Part shown: piece after piece, positions 1 to 7,864 of the stretch
Numbering within the stretch: the stretch's first letter is position 1
Layout of the letters: every line of letters starts with the position of its first letter
Assembly (NCBI GenBank): GCA_028685295.1
Contig: JAQUEL010000018.1
Span: forward strand, 1-26,036
Reading direction: 5' to 3'
Length of the DNA: 26,036 nt
Source of the DNA: a bacterium
GTDB taxonomy: Bacteria > UBP13 > UBA5359
Made by a program: the position numbers and the translations under genes
Notes under the pieces: model-generated
Databases searched by the model: none
Seen by the model: only the letters and a program-made list of their open reading frames with translations
Told to the model about the DNA's origin: nothing

Positions 1-113
1 CAATTAATCTGGCAAAGGATATAGTCAGGCGTATTGAAGATGAGTTGGAGTTCCCCGGACAGATAAAGGTTACTGTAATAAGGGAAATCCGGGCGATAGA
101 GTACGCCAAATAA
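1..113 (+). CDS. rny: Ribonuclease Y, C-terminal end (partial)
   Basis: This is the 3' end of a gene that begins before the window. The reading frame opens at base 3 and gives 36 residues ending [11 protein letters not shown] before TAA at 111-113. The stretch [23 protein letters not shown] matches the C-terminal end of RNase Y, the membrane-anchored endoribonuclease that starts mRNA decay in Firmicutes. The KH and HD domains and the N-terminal membrane segment are outside the window. It is followed by a strong intrinsic terminator and then ymdB, its usual neighbour. The identification rests on this short but very characteristic tail. Confidence 0.9.
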   Translation, partial: INLAKDIVRRIEDELEFPGQIKVTVIREIRAIEYAK

Positions 114-127
114 ATTATCATACTATT

Positions 128-164
128 CCTGGCGGCGCTCTGAAGCGTCGCCAGGTATTTTTTT
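128..164 (+). terminator. Intrinsic terminator after rny
   Basis: A 12-bp stem (128-139 with 144-155, one G-U pair) closes on a CTGA loop and is followed by TATTTTTTT. This is a classical Rho-independent terminator. The Shine-Dalgarno GGAG of ymdB (165-168) starts directly after the last T, so any transcript reaching ymdB must read through this hairpin or start inside it. Confidence 0.88.
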
Positions 165-174
165 GGAGTAATAT

Positions 175-951
175 ATGCGTATTCTGATGGTTGGAGATAT
201 CATCGGTAAACCGGGCCGGGTCTGCTTGCGAGAGCACCTTCTCGGCATAAAGGCTGAGTTCCATGTGGATTTTACCGTTGTTAACGGTGAGAATGCGGCA
301 GCCGGATTCGGTATCAATGCTCAGGTGGCGGAACAGATAAGATTGGCAGGCGCAGATATCGTGACTACCGGCAACCATGTCTGGGATAGGCGTGAGATGG
401 CGGCAGAGATAGATAGTCTGGATTATGTGCTTCGCCCGGCAAATTACCCGCCGGGTACTCCCGGACGCTTTCTGACGGTCGTCGATATGCAAGGGTATAA
501 AATAGCCGTTATTTCGCTTATGGGCAGAGTATTTATGAATACATTGGATGACCCTTTCAGGGCAATGGATGATATTACCGCTTCCCTGGCTGATGTGACG
601 CCGAATATACTGGTGGATTTTCATGCTGAGGCTACCTCGGAAAAACAGGCTATGGCCTGGTATCTTGATGGCAGGGTTTCAGCCGTGGTCGGTACGCATA
701 CGCACACACAGACATCTGACGAGCGTGTGCTGCCGCAGGGAACAGCCATGATATCGGACATCGGTATGGTAGGCCCTCGTAATTCCATCTTGGGCGTTGA
801 GGTGGCATTGATTCTGCGTAAATTTGTTACGCAGATGCCTGTGAAGTTTGAAGTTGCTGATCCGCCTATGATTTTTAATGCCGTTATTATCGATATCGAT
901 GAAAAGACCGGCAGAGCCGAATCGATAAAAAGGATCAATAGAGAACTTTGA
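175..951 (+). CDS. ymdB: YmdB-family metallophosphoesterase (2',3'-cyclic nucleotide phosphodiesterase)
   Basis: The 258-residue protein has the usual length of the YmdB/TIGR00282 family. Metal ligands of the calcineurin-like fold are visible: D8 in VGDIIG, E39 and N40 in NGEN, N67 and H68 in TGNHVWD, the His of VDFHAEAT, and the two His of GTHTHTQT. In Bacillus subtilis YmdB hydrolyses 2',3'-cAMP, interacts functionally with RNase Y, and influences biofilm and motility gene expression; that is family knowledge. The ATG at 175 has GGAG six bases upstream. The gene lies between rny and rbfA, only ten bases after the rny terminator. Function is inferred from family membership and the rny neighbour. 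Confidence 0.93.
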   Translation: MRILMVGDIIGKPGRVCLREHLLGIKAEFHVDFTVVNGENAAAGFGINAQVAEQIRLAGADIVTTGNHVWDRREMAAEIDSLDYVLRPANYPPGTPGRFLTVVDMQGYKIAVISLMGRVFMNTLDDPFRAMDDITASLADVTPNILVDFHAEATSEKQAMAWYLDGRVSAVVGTHTHTQTSDERVLPQGTAMISDIGMVGPRNSILGVEVALILRKFVTQMPVKFEVADPPMIFNAVIIDIDEKTGRAESIKRINREL

Positions 952-1005
952 GCGATGAAATATGGATTAAGAACCGTGCCGGGTGATTTTGCAGGAGGTG
1001 CTTGA

Positions 1006-1371
1006 ATGTCAGCACAACGGATAGAGAAGGTTCAGGAATTGATTAAAGTGGAGATAAGCGATATAGTCAGGCGAGAGGTCAAGCATCCCGGCATAGGTTT
1101 CATAACGATTACTTCTGTGAAAGTAAGCCCTGATCTGCACTATGCCAGAGTATTTGTCAGTATCTTGGGCGATGAGAAAGAGAAGGCCGGAAGCTTAGCT
1201 GCTCTTCAATCGGCTGCAGGCTTTATTCGGGGTGTTTTGGGACGCCGTGTCAGGCTGCGTTATATTCCGGAGCTGACTTTCAAGTTGGATACATCCATCG
1301 AATATGGAGATAAAATACAGAGGTTACTTAAGCAGGTAAGCGAAGAGAGGCATGAACATGCAGAAGAGTGA
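1006..1371 (+). CDS. rbfA: 30S ribosome-binding factor A
   Basis: This 121-residue protein is a single KH-like domain with the RbfA signature: MSAQRIEKVQELIKVEISDI at the N-terminus, then VSPDLHYARVFVSILGD, and RLRYIPELTFKLDTSIEYG near the C-terminus. RbfA binds the nascent 30S subunit near 16S helix 1 and is needed for late maturation of the small subunit and for cold adaptation. The ATG has GGAGG seven bases upstream. Its 3' end overlaps the next gene, nrnA, by 14 to 20 bases, so the two are probably translationally coupled. In most Firmicutes infB is immediately upstream; here ymdB is. Confidence 0.95.
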   Translation: MSAQRIEKVQELIKVEISDIVRREVKHPGIGFITITSVKVSPDLHYARVFVSILGDEKEKAGSLAALQSAAGFIRGVLGRRVRLRYIPELTFKLDTSIEYGDKIQRLLKQVSEERHEHAEE

Positions 1372-2326
1372 GGCCATACCTGACGAGATATTGGATATTA
1401 TCATAAATAATCGTTCCTTTCTTATAACTTCCCATAAAAATCCCGATGGCGATGCTATCGGATCCATGCTGGCAATGGCTGGTATACTGAAGAAAATGGG
1501 TAAGGAAACCTACTTATTCCTTGAAGATGGCGTTCCTCCGTTGTATCGTTTTCTCCCCCTGGTGGAGGAAGTAAATACCGTTCTAGCAGGGAATTTCGAT
1601 ATAACTTTGGTTTTGGATTGTGAGAATGCCGGACGCATTTCCGATAGAGTGGATTTATTCAGCCACGCCAGAACGTTGATCAATATAGATCATCATCCCA
1701 CTACAGGCAGTTTCGGCGATTATAGATATATTAATCCCCGGGCGGCAGCTGTAGGTGAGCAAGTGCATGCTCTGGCTCGTGCTTTGGATGTGGCGATAGA
1801 TCGTAATATGGCTGAATGCATTTACGTTTCTATTCTTACCGACACTGGTAGTTTCCGATATGCCAATACGACGGCGCATACCCATCGTCTGGCAGCCGGC
1901 CTGATAGAGCACGGATTGCACCCGGCCGATATTGCTTCGCGCATATATGAGAGGCGTTCGCTCAACCAGCTTTGCTTGCAGGCTGCTATAATTGAGGATA
2001 TGGTTGTAGAGGATACGCTGGCATGGTCGGTAGTCGGACAGGATAGGCTTAAGGATTTGGGATTATCGGAGCCGGATTTGGACGGAGCCATAGATATTAT
2101 CCGCTCGGTGGATGGCGTAAGGGTTGCCGTGCTCTTCAGCCAGCGATTTGATGGTAAGATAAAGGCCAGCTTACGCTCCAAGAATGATTTTAATGTTCTG
2201 GAAGCAGCCAGAGAGCTGGGCGGTGGCGGTCATAAAGCTGCCGCTGGTTTTCTCTCCTCTGAGCCTCTCTCGGTAATAGTGCAAAAGACCGTACAATTAT
2301 TACGGGAGCGTCTGGGACTGAGATGA
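1358..2326 (+). CDS. nrnA: DHH/DHHA1 phosphoesterase, oligoribonuclease NrnA
   Basis: The protein has an N-terminal DHH domain with SHKNPDGDAIGS near residues 25-36, DCEN near 87-90 and IDHHPTTG near 110-117. A C-terminal DHHA1 domain carries the substrate-binding GGGGHKAAAG near 288-297. This is the NrnA type, which degrades nanoRNAs of 2-5 nucleotides and dephosphorylates pAp in Bacillus. It completes the RNA decay started by enzymes also encoded here (RNase Y, RNase J, PNPase). I chose ATG 1358 because GAGAGG lies seven bases upstream; ATG 1352 in the same frame is only one base from it and would add two residues. The TGA overlaps the truB ATG (ATGA at 2323-2326). Confidence 0.93.
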   Translation: MQKSEAIPDEILDIIINNRSFLITSHKNPDGDAIGSMLAMAGILKKMGKETYLFLEDGVPPLYRFLPLVEEVNTVLAGNFDITLVLDCENAGRISDRVDLFSHARTLINIDHHPTTGSFGDYRYINPRAAAVGEQVHALARALDVAIDRNMAECIYVSILTDTGSFRYANTTAHTHRLAAGLIEHGLHPADIASRIYERRSLNQLCLQAAIIEDMVVEDTLAWSVVGQDRLKDLGLSEPDLDGAIDIIRSVDGVRVAVLFSQRFDGKIKASLRSKNDFNVLEAARELGGGGHKAAAGFLSSEPLSVIVQKTVQLLRERLGLR

Positions 2327-3273
2327 ACGGTTACCTGAAGTTAATCAAGCCTCCTGGCATGACATCGCATGATTTGGTGTCCGCGGTACGGCATATTACC
2401 GGTGAACGCCGTGTCGGCCACGCAGGCACGCTGGACCCGGCGGCGGCCGGCTTGATGATCCTTGCTTTGGGACAGGGTACAAGGTTGATGGAGTATGCCG
2501 TGGCGGAGAGAAAAAGCTATCGGGTTGAAATGGTCCTTGGAGTGGAGACCGATACTCAGGATACTACCGGTAGTATCCTATCCAGATATGATGCCGCGGA
2601 TGTCAAACTTGCAGACCTGTTGAATGTGGTCCGACGGTTTAAAGGAGAGTATAAACAGATTCCGCCGATGATGTCTGCTATCAAGATAGGCGGCAAACGG
2701 TTATATAAGCTTGCCCGTCAGGGGTATGTGGTGGAAAGGGCGTTCAGGCAGGTGCATATCTACGATCTGGAAGTGGTGGATTTCATATCCGGAGAAGCTC
2801 CAATCGTAATGATGGATGTAATCTGCTCCGGGGGTACGTATATACGTACTTTGTGTTATGACATCGGCGCTTCTCTGGGGTGCGGAGCGGCGATGTCTTT
2901 CTTGGTAAGGAGATCATCGGGCAAGCATCGTATAGATGAAGCCTGTACATTGCACGATCTATTTGAAAAGAGCATAGAGGCACAAAGGTTAAAAGGCATA
3001 GAGTCTCCCGGTCCGATGCTTACCGATGAAGATTTTATGCCGTTTATGCATAAGATAGACGGTCTGGCCTCTTCTCTCCCGGCAGTCAGCCTCGATAAGG
3101 TGCAGGCTGAGCGATTTAAGCATGGCCGAATAGTTCCCGCCCGGGTGACTGCTTCCGGTGATTACAGAGTCTATGAAGAGGAAAAAGGGTTCATAGGAAT
3201 AGCTGAGATGCGCCTTGCCAAAGGGATCATCTCTCTTAAGCCCAAGAAGGTTTTGGATGATGTATCTTTTTAA
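2323..3273 (+). CDS. truB: tRNA pseudouridine-55 synthase TruB
   Basis: TruB converts U55 in the T-loop of tRNAs to pseudouridine. The 316-residue protein shows the family motif GHAGTLDPAAAG with the catalytic Asp at residue 38, the KSYRVEMVLG strand, and IKIGGKRLYKLAR. A C-terminal PUA-like segment contains ERFKHGRIVPARV. The start ATG overlaps the nrnA stop, and the 3' end overlaps ribF by 17 bases, so rbfA-nrnA-truB-ribF read as one coupled unit. No promoter is visible inside it. Confidence 0.96.
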   Translation: MNGYLKLIKPPGMTSHDLVSAVRHITGERRVGHAGTLDPAAAGLMILALGQGTRLMEYAVAERKSYRVEMVLGVETDTQDTTGSILSRYDAADVKLADLLNVVRRFKGEYKQIPPMMSAIKIGGKRLYKLARQGYVVERAFRQVHIYDLEVVDFISGEAPIVMMDVICSGGTYIRTLCYDIGASLGCGAAMSFLVRRSSGKHRIDEACTLHDLFEKSIEAQRLKGIESPGPMLTDEDFMPFMHKIDGLASSLPAVSLDKVQAERFKHGRIVPARVTASGDYRVYEEEKGFIGIAEMRLAKGIISLKPKKVLDDVSF

Positions 3274-4195
3274 TGATTTTCCTTTGCCGAAGCATCACGG
3301 CGGCAGGGTAATAACCGTAGGCGTTTTTGATGGATTGCATATAGGGCACCAATTGCTTCTCAGCTTTCTTAAAGAGAAAGCTGAGGCTCTGGGAGCATTT
3401 GCTACAGTGGTGACGTTCAATTCGCATCCCGATGCTCTTCTTTACGGCATTTCTCCATTATTATTGACTACAACGGAAGAAAAAAGGGATATCTTGCAGA
3501 GCATGGCTATAGACGAGTTGCTCAGCCTGGATTTTACCACGGAATTAGCCGCTACTGACGCCGAAGAATTTATTCGGGACGAACTTTTGCAATCGGGAAT
3601 GTGCGAATTGGTAGCGGGACCGGATTTTGCTCTGGGTAAAGGGCGTGGCGGAACATTTGAGGCTCTTGAGCGTTTGGCGGCCGATTATGCCTTTGGTTTT
3701 CACAGGATTGATCACGCTCTTTGGCGGAATAAGCCTGTAAGCAGCACTAGAATTAGAGAGGCTTTGGATAAGGGAGATATGCATGCTGTATCTGCAATGC
3801 TGGGGCGACTCTATTCGGCCGGTGGCACGGTAGTAAAGGGCAGAATGGCAGGGCGAGGGCTCGGTTTCCCTACAGCTAATCTCTCTGTTGCACGGGAGAA
3901 GCTTCTTCCGGCTAATGGAGTTTACGCCGGATATGCAATTCTTGACGGAGAGCGGCTTCCGGCAGTTGCCAACATCGGTTTCCGGCCGACGTTCGGATCT
4001 TCCGAAAGGTCCTTTGAAGTACATATAATCGGTTTTTCAGGCAATATATACGGCAGGAAGTTGTCCATGTATATAGTCGAACGCCTTCGTGACGAGGAAG
4101 CCTTCGCCGATCCTCTTCTTTTGCAGAGAAGGATATCCCTCGATGTTGAAGCGGCCAGGGCAAAGCTGGCTGATATAAAGATAAAGGAGCAGTAA
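3257..4195 (+). CDS. ribF: Bifunctional riboflavin kinase / FAD synthetase
   Basis: RibF phosphorylates riboflavin to FMN and adenylates FMN to FAD. The N-terminal nucleotidyltransferase domain shows VGVFDGLHIGH with the HxGH motif at residues 28-31, and STRIREAL near residue 163. The C-terminal riboflavin kinase domain begins around residue 184 with GRGLGFPTANL. I chose ATG 3257 because AGAAGG lies six bases upstream. An ATG at 3260 is possible, and a longer frame to 3215 would add 14 unlikely residues encoded inside truB. With this start the protein is 312 residues, typical for the family, and overlaps truB by 17 bases. It is the last gene before an internal promoter for rpsO. Confidence 0.95.
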   Translation: MMYLFNDFPLPKHHGGRVITVGVFDGLHIGHQLLLSFLKEKAEALGAFATVVTFNSHPDALLYGISPLLLTTTEEKRDILQSMAIDELLSLDFTTELAATDAEEFIRDELLQSGMCELVAGPDFALGKGRGGTFEALERLAADYAFGFHRIDHALWRNKPVSSTRIREALDKGDMHAVSAMLGRLYSAGGTVVKGRMAGRGLGFPTANLSVAREKLLPANGVYAGYAILDGERLPAVANIGFRPTFGSSERSFEVHIIGFSGNIYGRKLSMYIVERLRDEEAFADPLLLQRRISLDVEAARAKLADIKIKEQ

Positions 4196-4242
4196 AAAAC
4201 GAGGAATCCGAAGAGCGGCTGAAAATCAATCGGGGATTTTTA

Positions 4243-4271
4243 TTTACAACAGTCAGCGACTATGCTATCAT
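4243..4271 (+). promoter_or_regulatory. Sigma-A type promoter for rpsO
   Basis: TTTACA at 4243-4248 and TATCAT at 4266-4271 are separated by exactly 17 bases. Each hexamer matches five of six consensus positions. The predicted start is near 4278, giving rpsO a leader of about 75 bases. No strong terminator precedes it, so read-through from ribF is also likely. Confidence 0.7.
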
Positions 4272-4277
4272 TACACG

Positions 4278-4353
4278 CGAACCGTGCTCTAGGGCGCTCG
4301 ATTCACCGACGGCGTACTTGGGATGCGGTGGTTTATAAATGGAGGTGAAGGGT
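4278..4353 (+). promoter_or_regulatory. Structured rpsO leader, candidate S15 autoregulatory site
   Basis: The leader can form a small hairpin (GCGCT 4294-4298 with GGCGT 4311-4315, and CG 4299-4300 with CG 4307-4308) whose loop exposes UUCAC(C). UUCACC at 4302-4307 is exactly complementary to GGUGAA at 4344-4349, which overlaps the Shine-Dalgarno GGAGGUG. The same bases can instead pair with CGGUGG at 4326-4331. Ribosomal protein S15 represses its own mRNA through leader pseudoknots or junctions in several bacteria. That this leader does so is an inference from base pairing I worked out by eye. Confidence 0.5.
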
Positions 4354-4623
4354 ATGCCGTTATCCAAGGACAAGAAGAACGATATCATGGCTCAATACAG
4401 AACTCATGAGAGCGACACCGGGTCGGCGGAAGTCCAAATAGCCATGCTTACCGCTCGTATCGAGCAGTTGACGGAGCATTTGAAGGCTAACAAAAGGGAT
4501 TTCCATTCAAGGCGTGGTCTGTTGAAGATGGTTGGGCAGCGTCGCAGACTTCTCAACTATCTCACTACTAAGGATGTGGAGAGATACAGAGCTATAGTAA
4601 CCAAATTAGGGCTGAGAAGATAA
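4354..4623 (+). CDS. rpsO: 30S ribosomal protein S15
   Basis: S15 is a primary binder of the 16S rRNA central domain and contributes to intersubunit bridge B4. The protein is 89 residues, the standard length, beginning [20 protein letters not shown] and containing [32 protein letters not shown] and a C-terminal LGLRR. I chose ATG 4354; the in-frame ATG at 4339 is rejected because the Shine-Dalgarno GGAGGTG (4341-4347) would fall inside the coding sequence. rpsO has its own promoter and structured leader, and a terminator that begins at its stop codon. Confidence 0.97.
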   Translation: MPLSKDKKNDIMAQYRTHESDTGSAEVQIAMLTARIEQLTEHLKANKRDFHSRRGLLKMVGQRRRLLNYLTTKDVERYRAIVTKLGLRR

Positions 4624-4649
4624 AAAAAGCGGGGCAACCCGCTTTTTTT
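4622..4649 (+). terminator. Terminator between rpsO and pnp
   Basis: A perfect 12-bp stem, A7-GCGGG with CCCGC-T7, closes on a GCAA (GNRA) tetraloop. The T-tract is part of the stem, so the symmetric hairpin could work on both strands. It overlaps the rpsO stop codon. pnp starts 29 bases later without an obvious promoter of its own, so pnp is probably expressed by partial read-through. An attenuating or processed rpsO-pnp spacer is also known in Escherichia coli. Confidence 0.88.
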
Positions 4650-4678
4650 ATAAGGAAGAATGAAGATGAGGGAAGAGA

Positions 4679-6838
4679 ATGGAAAAGATTGAAGTAAGTT
4701 TAGAATTAGGTGGTAGCAATATATCGTTTGAAACGGGTAAACTGGCCAGGCAGGCTAATGGAGCAGTGGTTGTTCGTTCGGGAGACACCGTTCTGTTGGT
4801 GACGGCTACAATGTCGGAAACCGTCAGGGAGGGCATAGACTTCTTTCCGCTGATGGTGGATTTTGAGGAGAAGTTTTATGCAGCCGGACGTATCCCGGGG
4901 GGATATTTCAAGCGTGAGGGCCGCCCCAGCGAAAGGGCGGTATTGACGTCACGGCTGATAGACAGGCCTATCAGGCCGTTATTCCCCAAGGGCATGCGCA
5001 ATGATGTGCAGATCATCGTTCTGCCGTTATCCGCCAGCAATGATTATTTGGCGGATATTCTGGCAATAAACGGTGCTTCACTGGCATTGTCGATATCCGA
5101 TATACCCTTTAACGGCCCGGTAGGCGCTGTCAGAATTGCCTGTATGAATGATGAGTATATTGTCAATCCGACCTATGATTTGCTACAGGACAGCCAGATA
5201 GATATGGTTGTTGTCGGCGGGGAGGATGCAATTACCACCGTTCAGGTTTATGCCAGAGAAGCCTCTGAGGATATAGTGCTGAAGGGAATAGAAATTGCGC
5301 ATGAGCATATTAAAAAACTGATAGCCGTCCAAAAAGAGATGGCGCTGCGCGCCGGCAAAGAGAAGAGAGAGGTACGTCTCTTCCTGCCTGATGAAGAAAT
5401 TCGTGCCGCTGTATCGGCTTATGCTGCGGAAAAGTTGCGTCAAGCCGTGATGAGTAGCGATAAGCAGAGCCGGGAAGAGGCCATAGGGGTCTTGAAGCAG
5501 GAGGTGCTCGACCATTTTATGGTTACTATGGGCGAGGAGGCTCAGGCTGAGATAATCGGAGCTTTCGATTACGCTCTGAAGAACACCGTCCGGCAAATGA
5601 TCCTTGACGAGCAGGTGCGCCCTGACGGTCGTAAGCCGCAGGAAATCAGGCCGATCTCTTGCGAGGTGGGCCTGTTGCCGATGACGCATGGCTCAGGTTT
5701 GTTTACTCGCGGACAGACTCAGGTGCTCAATACTGTTACTCTGGGCTCGCTGGGTGAGGCGCAGAAAATAGAATCTTTGATGGGTGATGAAGCAAAGCGC
5801 TTTATGCATCATTACAACTTTCCTCCCTATAGCGTGGGTGAAGCCAGGCCTTTGCGCAGCCCCAGCCGGCGTGATATCGGCCATGGAGCGCTGGCTGAGA
5901 AAGCTTTGCTTCCGATGTTACCCTCTGAAGAGGATTTCCCGTATGCCATGCGTCTGGTTTCCGATGTTCTGGAATCCAACGGCTCATCATCTATGGCCAG
6001 CACATGTGCAGGTTCGCTTGCCTTGATGGATGCCGGTGTTCCTGTAAAGAAGGCTGTGGCCGGTATTGCCATGGGCCTTGTTACGGATGGGAACAGGCAC
6101 GTCGTTCTCTGGGATATACAGGGAATGGAAGATGCACTGGGAGATATGGATTTCAAGGTAGCAGGAACAATAGATGGTATCAATGCCATTCAGATGGATA
6201 TCAAGCTTGAAGGCCTGAATATGGATATCCTGCGTGAAGCGCTGGAACAGGCTAGAGAGGGCAGGCTTTATATTCTGAATATTATGAATAAAGCCATCTC
6301 TGAGCCCAGATCAAATCTATCGCCTAAGGCTCCGAGGATAATAACTCTCCAGATTCATCCCGACAAGATAGGGGAGTTGATTGGGCCCGGTGGTAAAACC
6401 ATCAAGAAGATCATTGAAGCTACGGAGGTCAAAATCGATGTCGAGGATGATGGCAAGGTCTATATATCCTCCACGGATGAAGAATCGGCACTGCGTGCAG
6501 TTAAAATGGTCGAGAACCTGACCAAGGAAGTTACGGCAGGGGAGATATATACAGGCCGAGTCACCCGTATAATGACATTCGGTGCTTTTGTCGAGGTGCT
6601 TCCCGGTAAGGAGGGGCTGGTTCATATATCCGAGCTGGCGCCACGACGAGTTGAGCGTGTCGAGGATGTAGTCAATGTCGGTGATGAAGTTACCGTCAAG
6701 GTAATAGAGATAGACAGGCAGGGAAGGATCAATCTGACCATTAGGGGCCTGCTGGAAACAGGCGGCGAAGAGGAGCGTTCCGGAGGCAGACGTGAAAGAG
6801 GCGAAAAGCGACCGGAAGGACGCCGCCTGCGCAGATAA
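4679..6838 (+). CDS. pnp: Polyribonucleotide nucleotidyltransferase (PNPase)
   Basis: PNPase is a trimeric 3'-to-5' phosphorolytic exoribonuclease of the RNA degradosome. The 719-residue protein has two RNase PH domains (about 12-145 and 325-470), a KH domain with GPGGKTIKKI near 565, an S1 domain near 620-690 (GEIYTGRVTRIMTFGAFVEV), and a short Arg/Glu-rich tail. D485, D491 and K493 in EDALGDMDFK correspond to the phosphorolytic-site residues of the E. coli enzyme. GAGGGA lies five bases before the ATG. It follows rpsO as in most bacteria. Its end is 14 bases from dapB. Confidence 0.97.
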   Translation: MEKIEVSLELGGSNISFETGKLARQANGAVVVRSGDTVLLVTATMSETVREGIDFFPLMVDFEEKFYAAGRIPGGYFKREGRPSERAVLTSRLIDRPIRPLFPKGMRNDVQIIVLPLSASNDYLADILAINGASLALSISDIPFNGPVGAVRIACMNDEYIVNPTYDLLQDSQIDMVVVGGEDAITTVQVYAREASEDIVLKGIEIAHEHIKKLIAVQKEMALRAGKEKREVRLFLPDEEIRAAVSAYAAEKLRQAVMSSDKQSREEAIGVLKQEVLDHFMVTMGEEAQAEIIGAFDYALKNTVRQMILDEQVRPDGRKPQEIRPISCEVGLLPMTHGSGLFTRGQTQVLNTVTLGSLGEAQKIESLMGDEAKRFMHHYNFPPYSVGEARPLRSPSRRDIGHGALAEKALLPMLPSEEDFPYAMRLVSDVLESNGSSSMASTCAGSLALMDAGVPVKKAVAGIAMGLVTDGNRHVVLWDIQGMEDALGDMDFKVAGTIDGINAIQMDIKLEGLNMDILREALEQAREGRLYILNIMNKAISEPRSNLSPKAPRIITLQIHPDKIGELIGPGGKTIKKIIEATEVKIDVEDDGKVYISSTDEESALRAVKMVENLTKEVTAGEIYTGRVTRIMTFGAFVEVLPGKEGLVHISELAPRRVERVEDVVNVGDEVTVKVIEIDRQGRINLTIRGLLETGGEEERSGGRRERGEKRPEGRRLRR

Positions 6839-6852
6839 TCAGGAGGCTTATA

Positions 6853-7695
6853 TTGGAAAGAAAGGAAGCGATAACTTTGGCTGCGGGTCGTTCTTCTAAA
6901 GAGAAGATAAGGGTTCTGGTAACAGGGGCTTGCGGCAGAATGGGGCGAGAGGTTCTGGATGCCGTTGCGGGAGAGGATGATCTGGAGCTTGTAGGCGCTG
7001 TTGATGTTCAGAGTGGCGCTGATTCTGCTCCGGCCATTGCTGCCTCAGGGAGGGTTATTGATGAGCTATCCATCTCTGCAGATCTTGAAAGCGCCTTGAA
7101 AAGATCTAAACCGGATGTGATGGTAGACTTTACCGTTCCTGCCGTTGTAATGGGAAATATTGTTACGGCTCTCAAGGCCGGCGTTCGCCCGGTGGTGGGC
7201 ACCACCGGGCTGAGCGATAAGGATCTGGCTAAAATCGATGCCATGGCTGCCGATAAGGGCTTGGGCGTCCTGATAGCGCCTAATTTCTCCATAGGCGCCG
7301 TATTGATGATGAAGTTTGCGGCTGAAACGGCAAAGCACCTTAAACAGGCAGAGATTATTGAATTTCATCACGATAAAAAGTTGGATGCGCCTTCAGGAAC
7401 TGCCGTAAAAACAGCCGAAATGATGTTGACAGGCTCTCAGATGATTTCGACGCCGGCTAGTGTGACGGTAGTTGAAGGGGCTCGTGGCGGGGAGATAGGC
7501 GGTATAAATATCCATAGTGTTCGGTTGCCTGGTTTTGTAGCTTCACAGGAGGTTATCTTTGGAGGCCTGGGGCAGACGCTGACCATAAAACACGATACCA
7601 TTAATCGATCTGCTTTTATGCCGGGAGTAATTATGGCCTGTCGTAAGATCATGTCGCTGTCCGGTCTCGTATACGGGTTGGACAGAGTTTTATGA
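6853..7695 (+). CDS. dapB: 4-hydroxy-tetrahydrodipicolinate reductase
   Basis: DapB reduces hydroxytetrahydrodipicolinate with NAD(P)H in the DAP/lysine pathway. The Rossmann motif TGACGRMGRE lies at residues 24-33, GTTG and APNFSIGAVLMMKFA follow, and the active-site segment EFHHDKKLDAPSGTA carries the catalytic H172 and K176. The start is TTG: AGGAGG sits six bases upstream and no ATG or GTG lies between it and the Rossmann motif. The 280-residue product is slightly long, with about 18 extra charged residues before the first strand. It follows pnp by 14 bases and is the first of a dapB-asd-dapA cluster. Confidence 0.95.
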   Translation: MERKEAITLAAGRSSKEKIRVLVTGACGRMGREVLDAVAGEDDLELVGAVDVQSGADSAPAIAASGRVIDELSISADLESALKRSKPDVMVDFTVPAVVMGNIVTALKAGVRPVVGTTGLSDKDLAKIDAMAADKGLGVLIAPNFSIGAVLMMKFAAETAKHLKQAEIIEFHHDKKLDAPSGTAVKTAEMMLTGSQMISTPASVTVVEGARGGEIGGINIHSVRLPGFVASQEVIFGGLGQTLTIKHDTINRSAFMPGVIMACRKIMSLSGLVYGLDRVL

Positions 7696-7710
7696 AGCCG
7701 GATTGCTCGT

Positions 7711-7734
7711 GACTTAAATTCTTGACTTAAATAC
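7711..7734 (+). repeat. Direct repeat TGACTTAAAT in the dapB-asd spacer
   Basis: GACTTAAAT occurs at 7711-7719 and again at 7724-7732, offset by 13 bases. The same GACTT word recurs in the spacers before dapA and before pgk. The rest of this 169-base spacer holds AT-rich sequence and the asd promoter. No function can be assigned. Confidence 0.4.
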
Positions 7735-7778
7735 GAAAAACCGGCTGCAAAAAATAGGCTGTGAGCAACGAGAATGGC

Positions 7779-7807
7779 TTGGCATATAAGCCTTTTCATG
7801 CTATATT
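7779..7807 (+). promoter_or_regulatory. Sigma-A type promoter for asd
   Basis: TTGGCA (7779-7784) and TATATT (7802-7807) are separated by 17 bases, each matching five of six consensus positions. The predicted transcript starts near 7814, just before an AAGGAAGG motif and a short open frame leading into asd. This promoter would let asd-dapA be expressed apart from dapB. Confidence 0.65.
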
Positions 7808-7828
7808 TTTTCTAAAGGAAGGCTGTAG

Positions 7829-7864
7829 ATGTGGCCTTTGTCGATTATGGAAGGGGAAGCATAA
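7829..7864 (+). CDS. Possible 11-residue leader peptide upstream of asd
   Basis: An ATG at 7829 has AAGGAAGG six bases upstream and encodes MWPLSIMEGEA followed by TAA at 7862-7864. The TAA directly abuts the asd ATG in the same frame. The ribosome binding site and the contact with asd suggest translational coupling. The peptide has no lysine, methionine-run or other amino-acid bias typical of attenuator peptides. It could be a chance open frame, since asd also has its own AAGGGG at 7851-7856. Confidence 0.3.
   Translation: MWPLSIMEGEA

Noticed and set aside
955-1005. 16-codon open frame whose TGA abuts the rbfA ATG
   Set aside because: It has no ribosome binding site of its own, and the rbfA ribosome binding site lies inside it. 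It is probably a chance open frame.
4205-4240. Terminator after ribF
   Set aside because: AAAATC can pair with GATTTT before a few T bases, but the stem is short and AT-only. It is too weak to call.
7776-7794. Short terminator GGCTT/AAGCC before asd
   Set aside because: The stem is only 5 bp with a four-base T-run, and it overlaps a good promoter -35 element.
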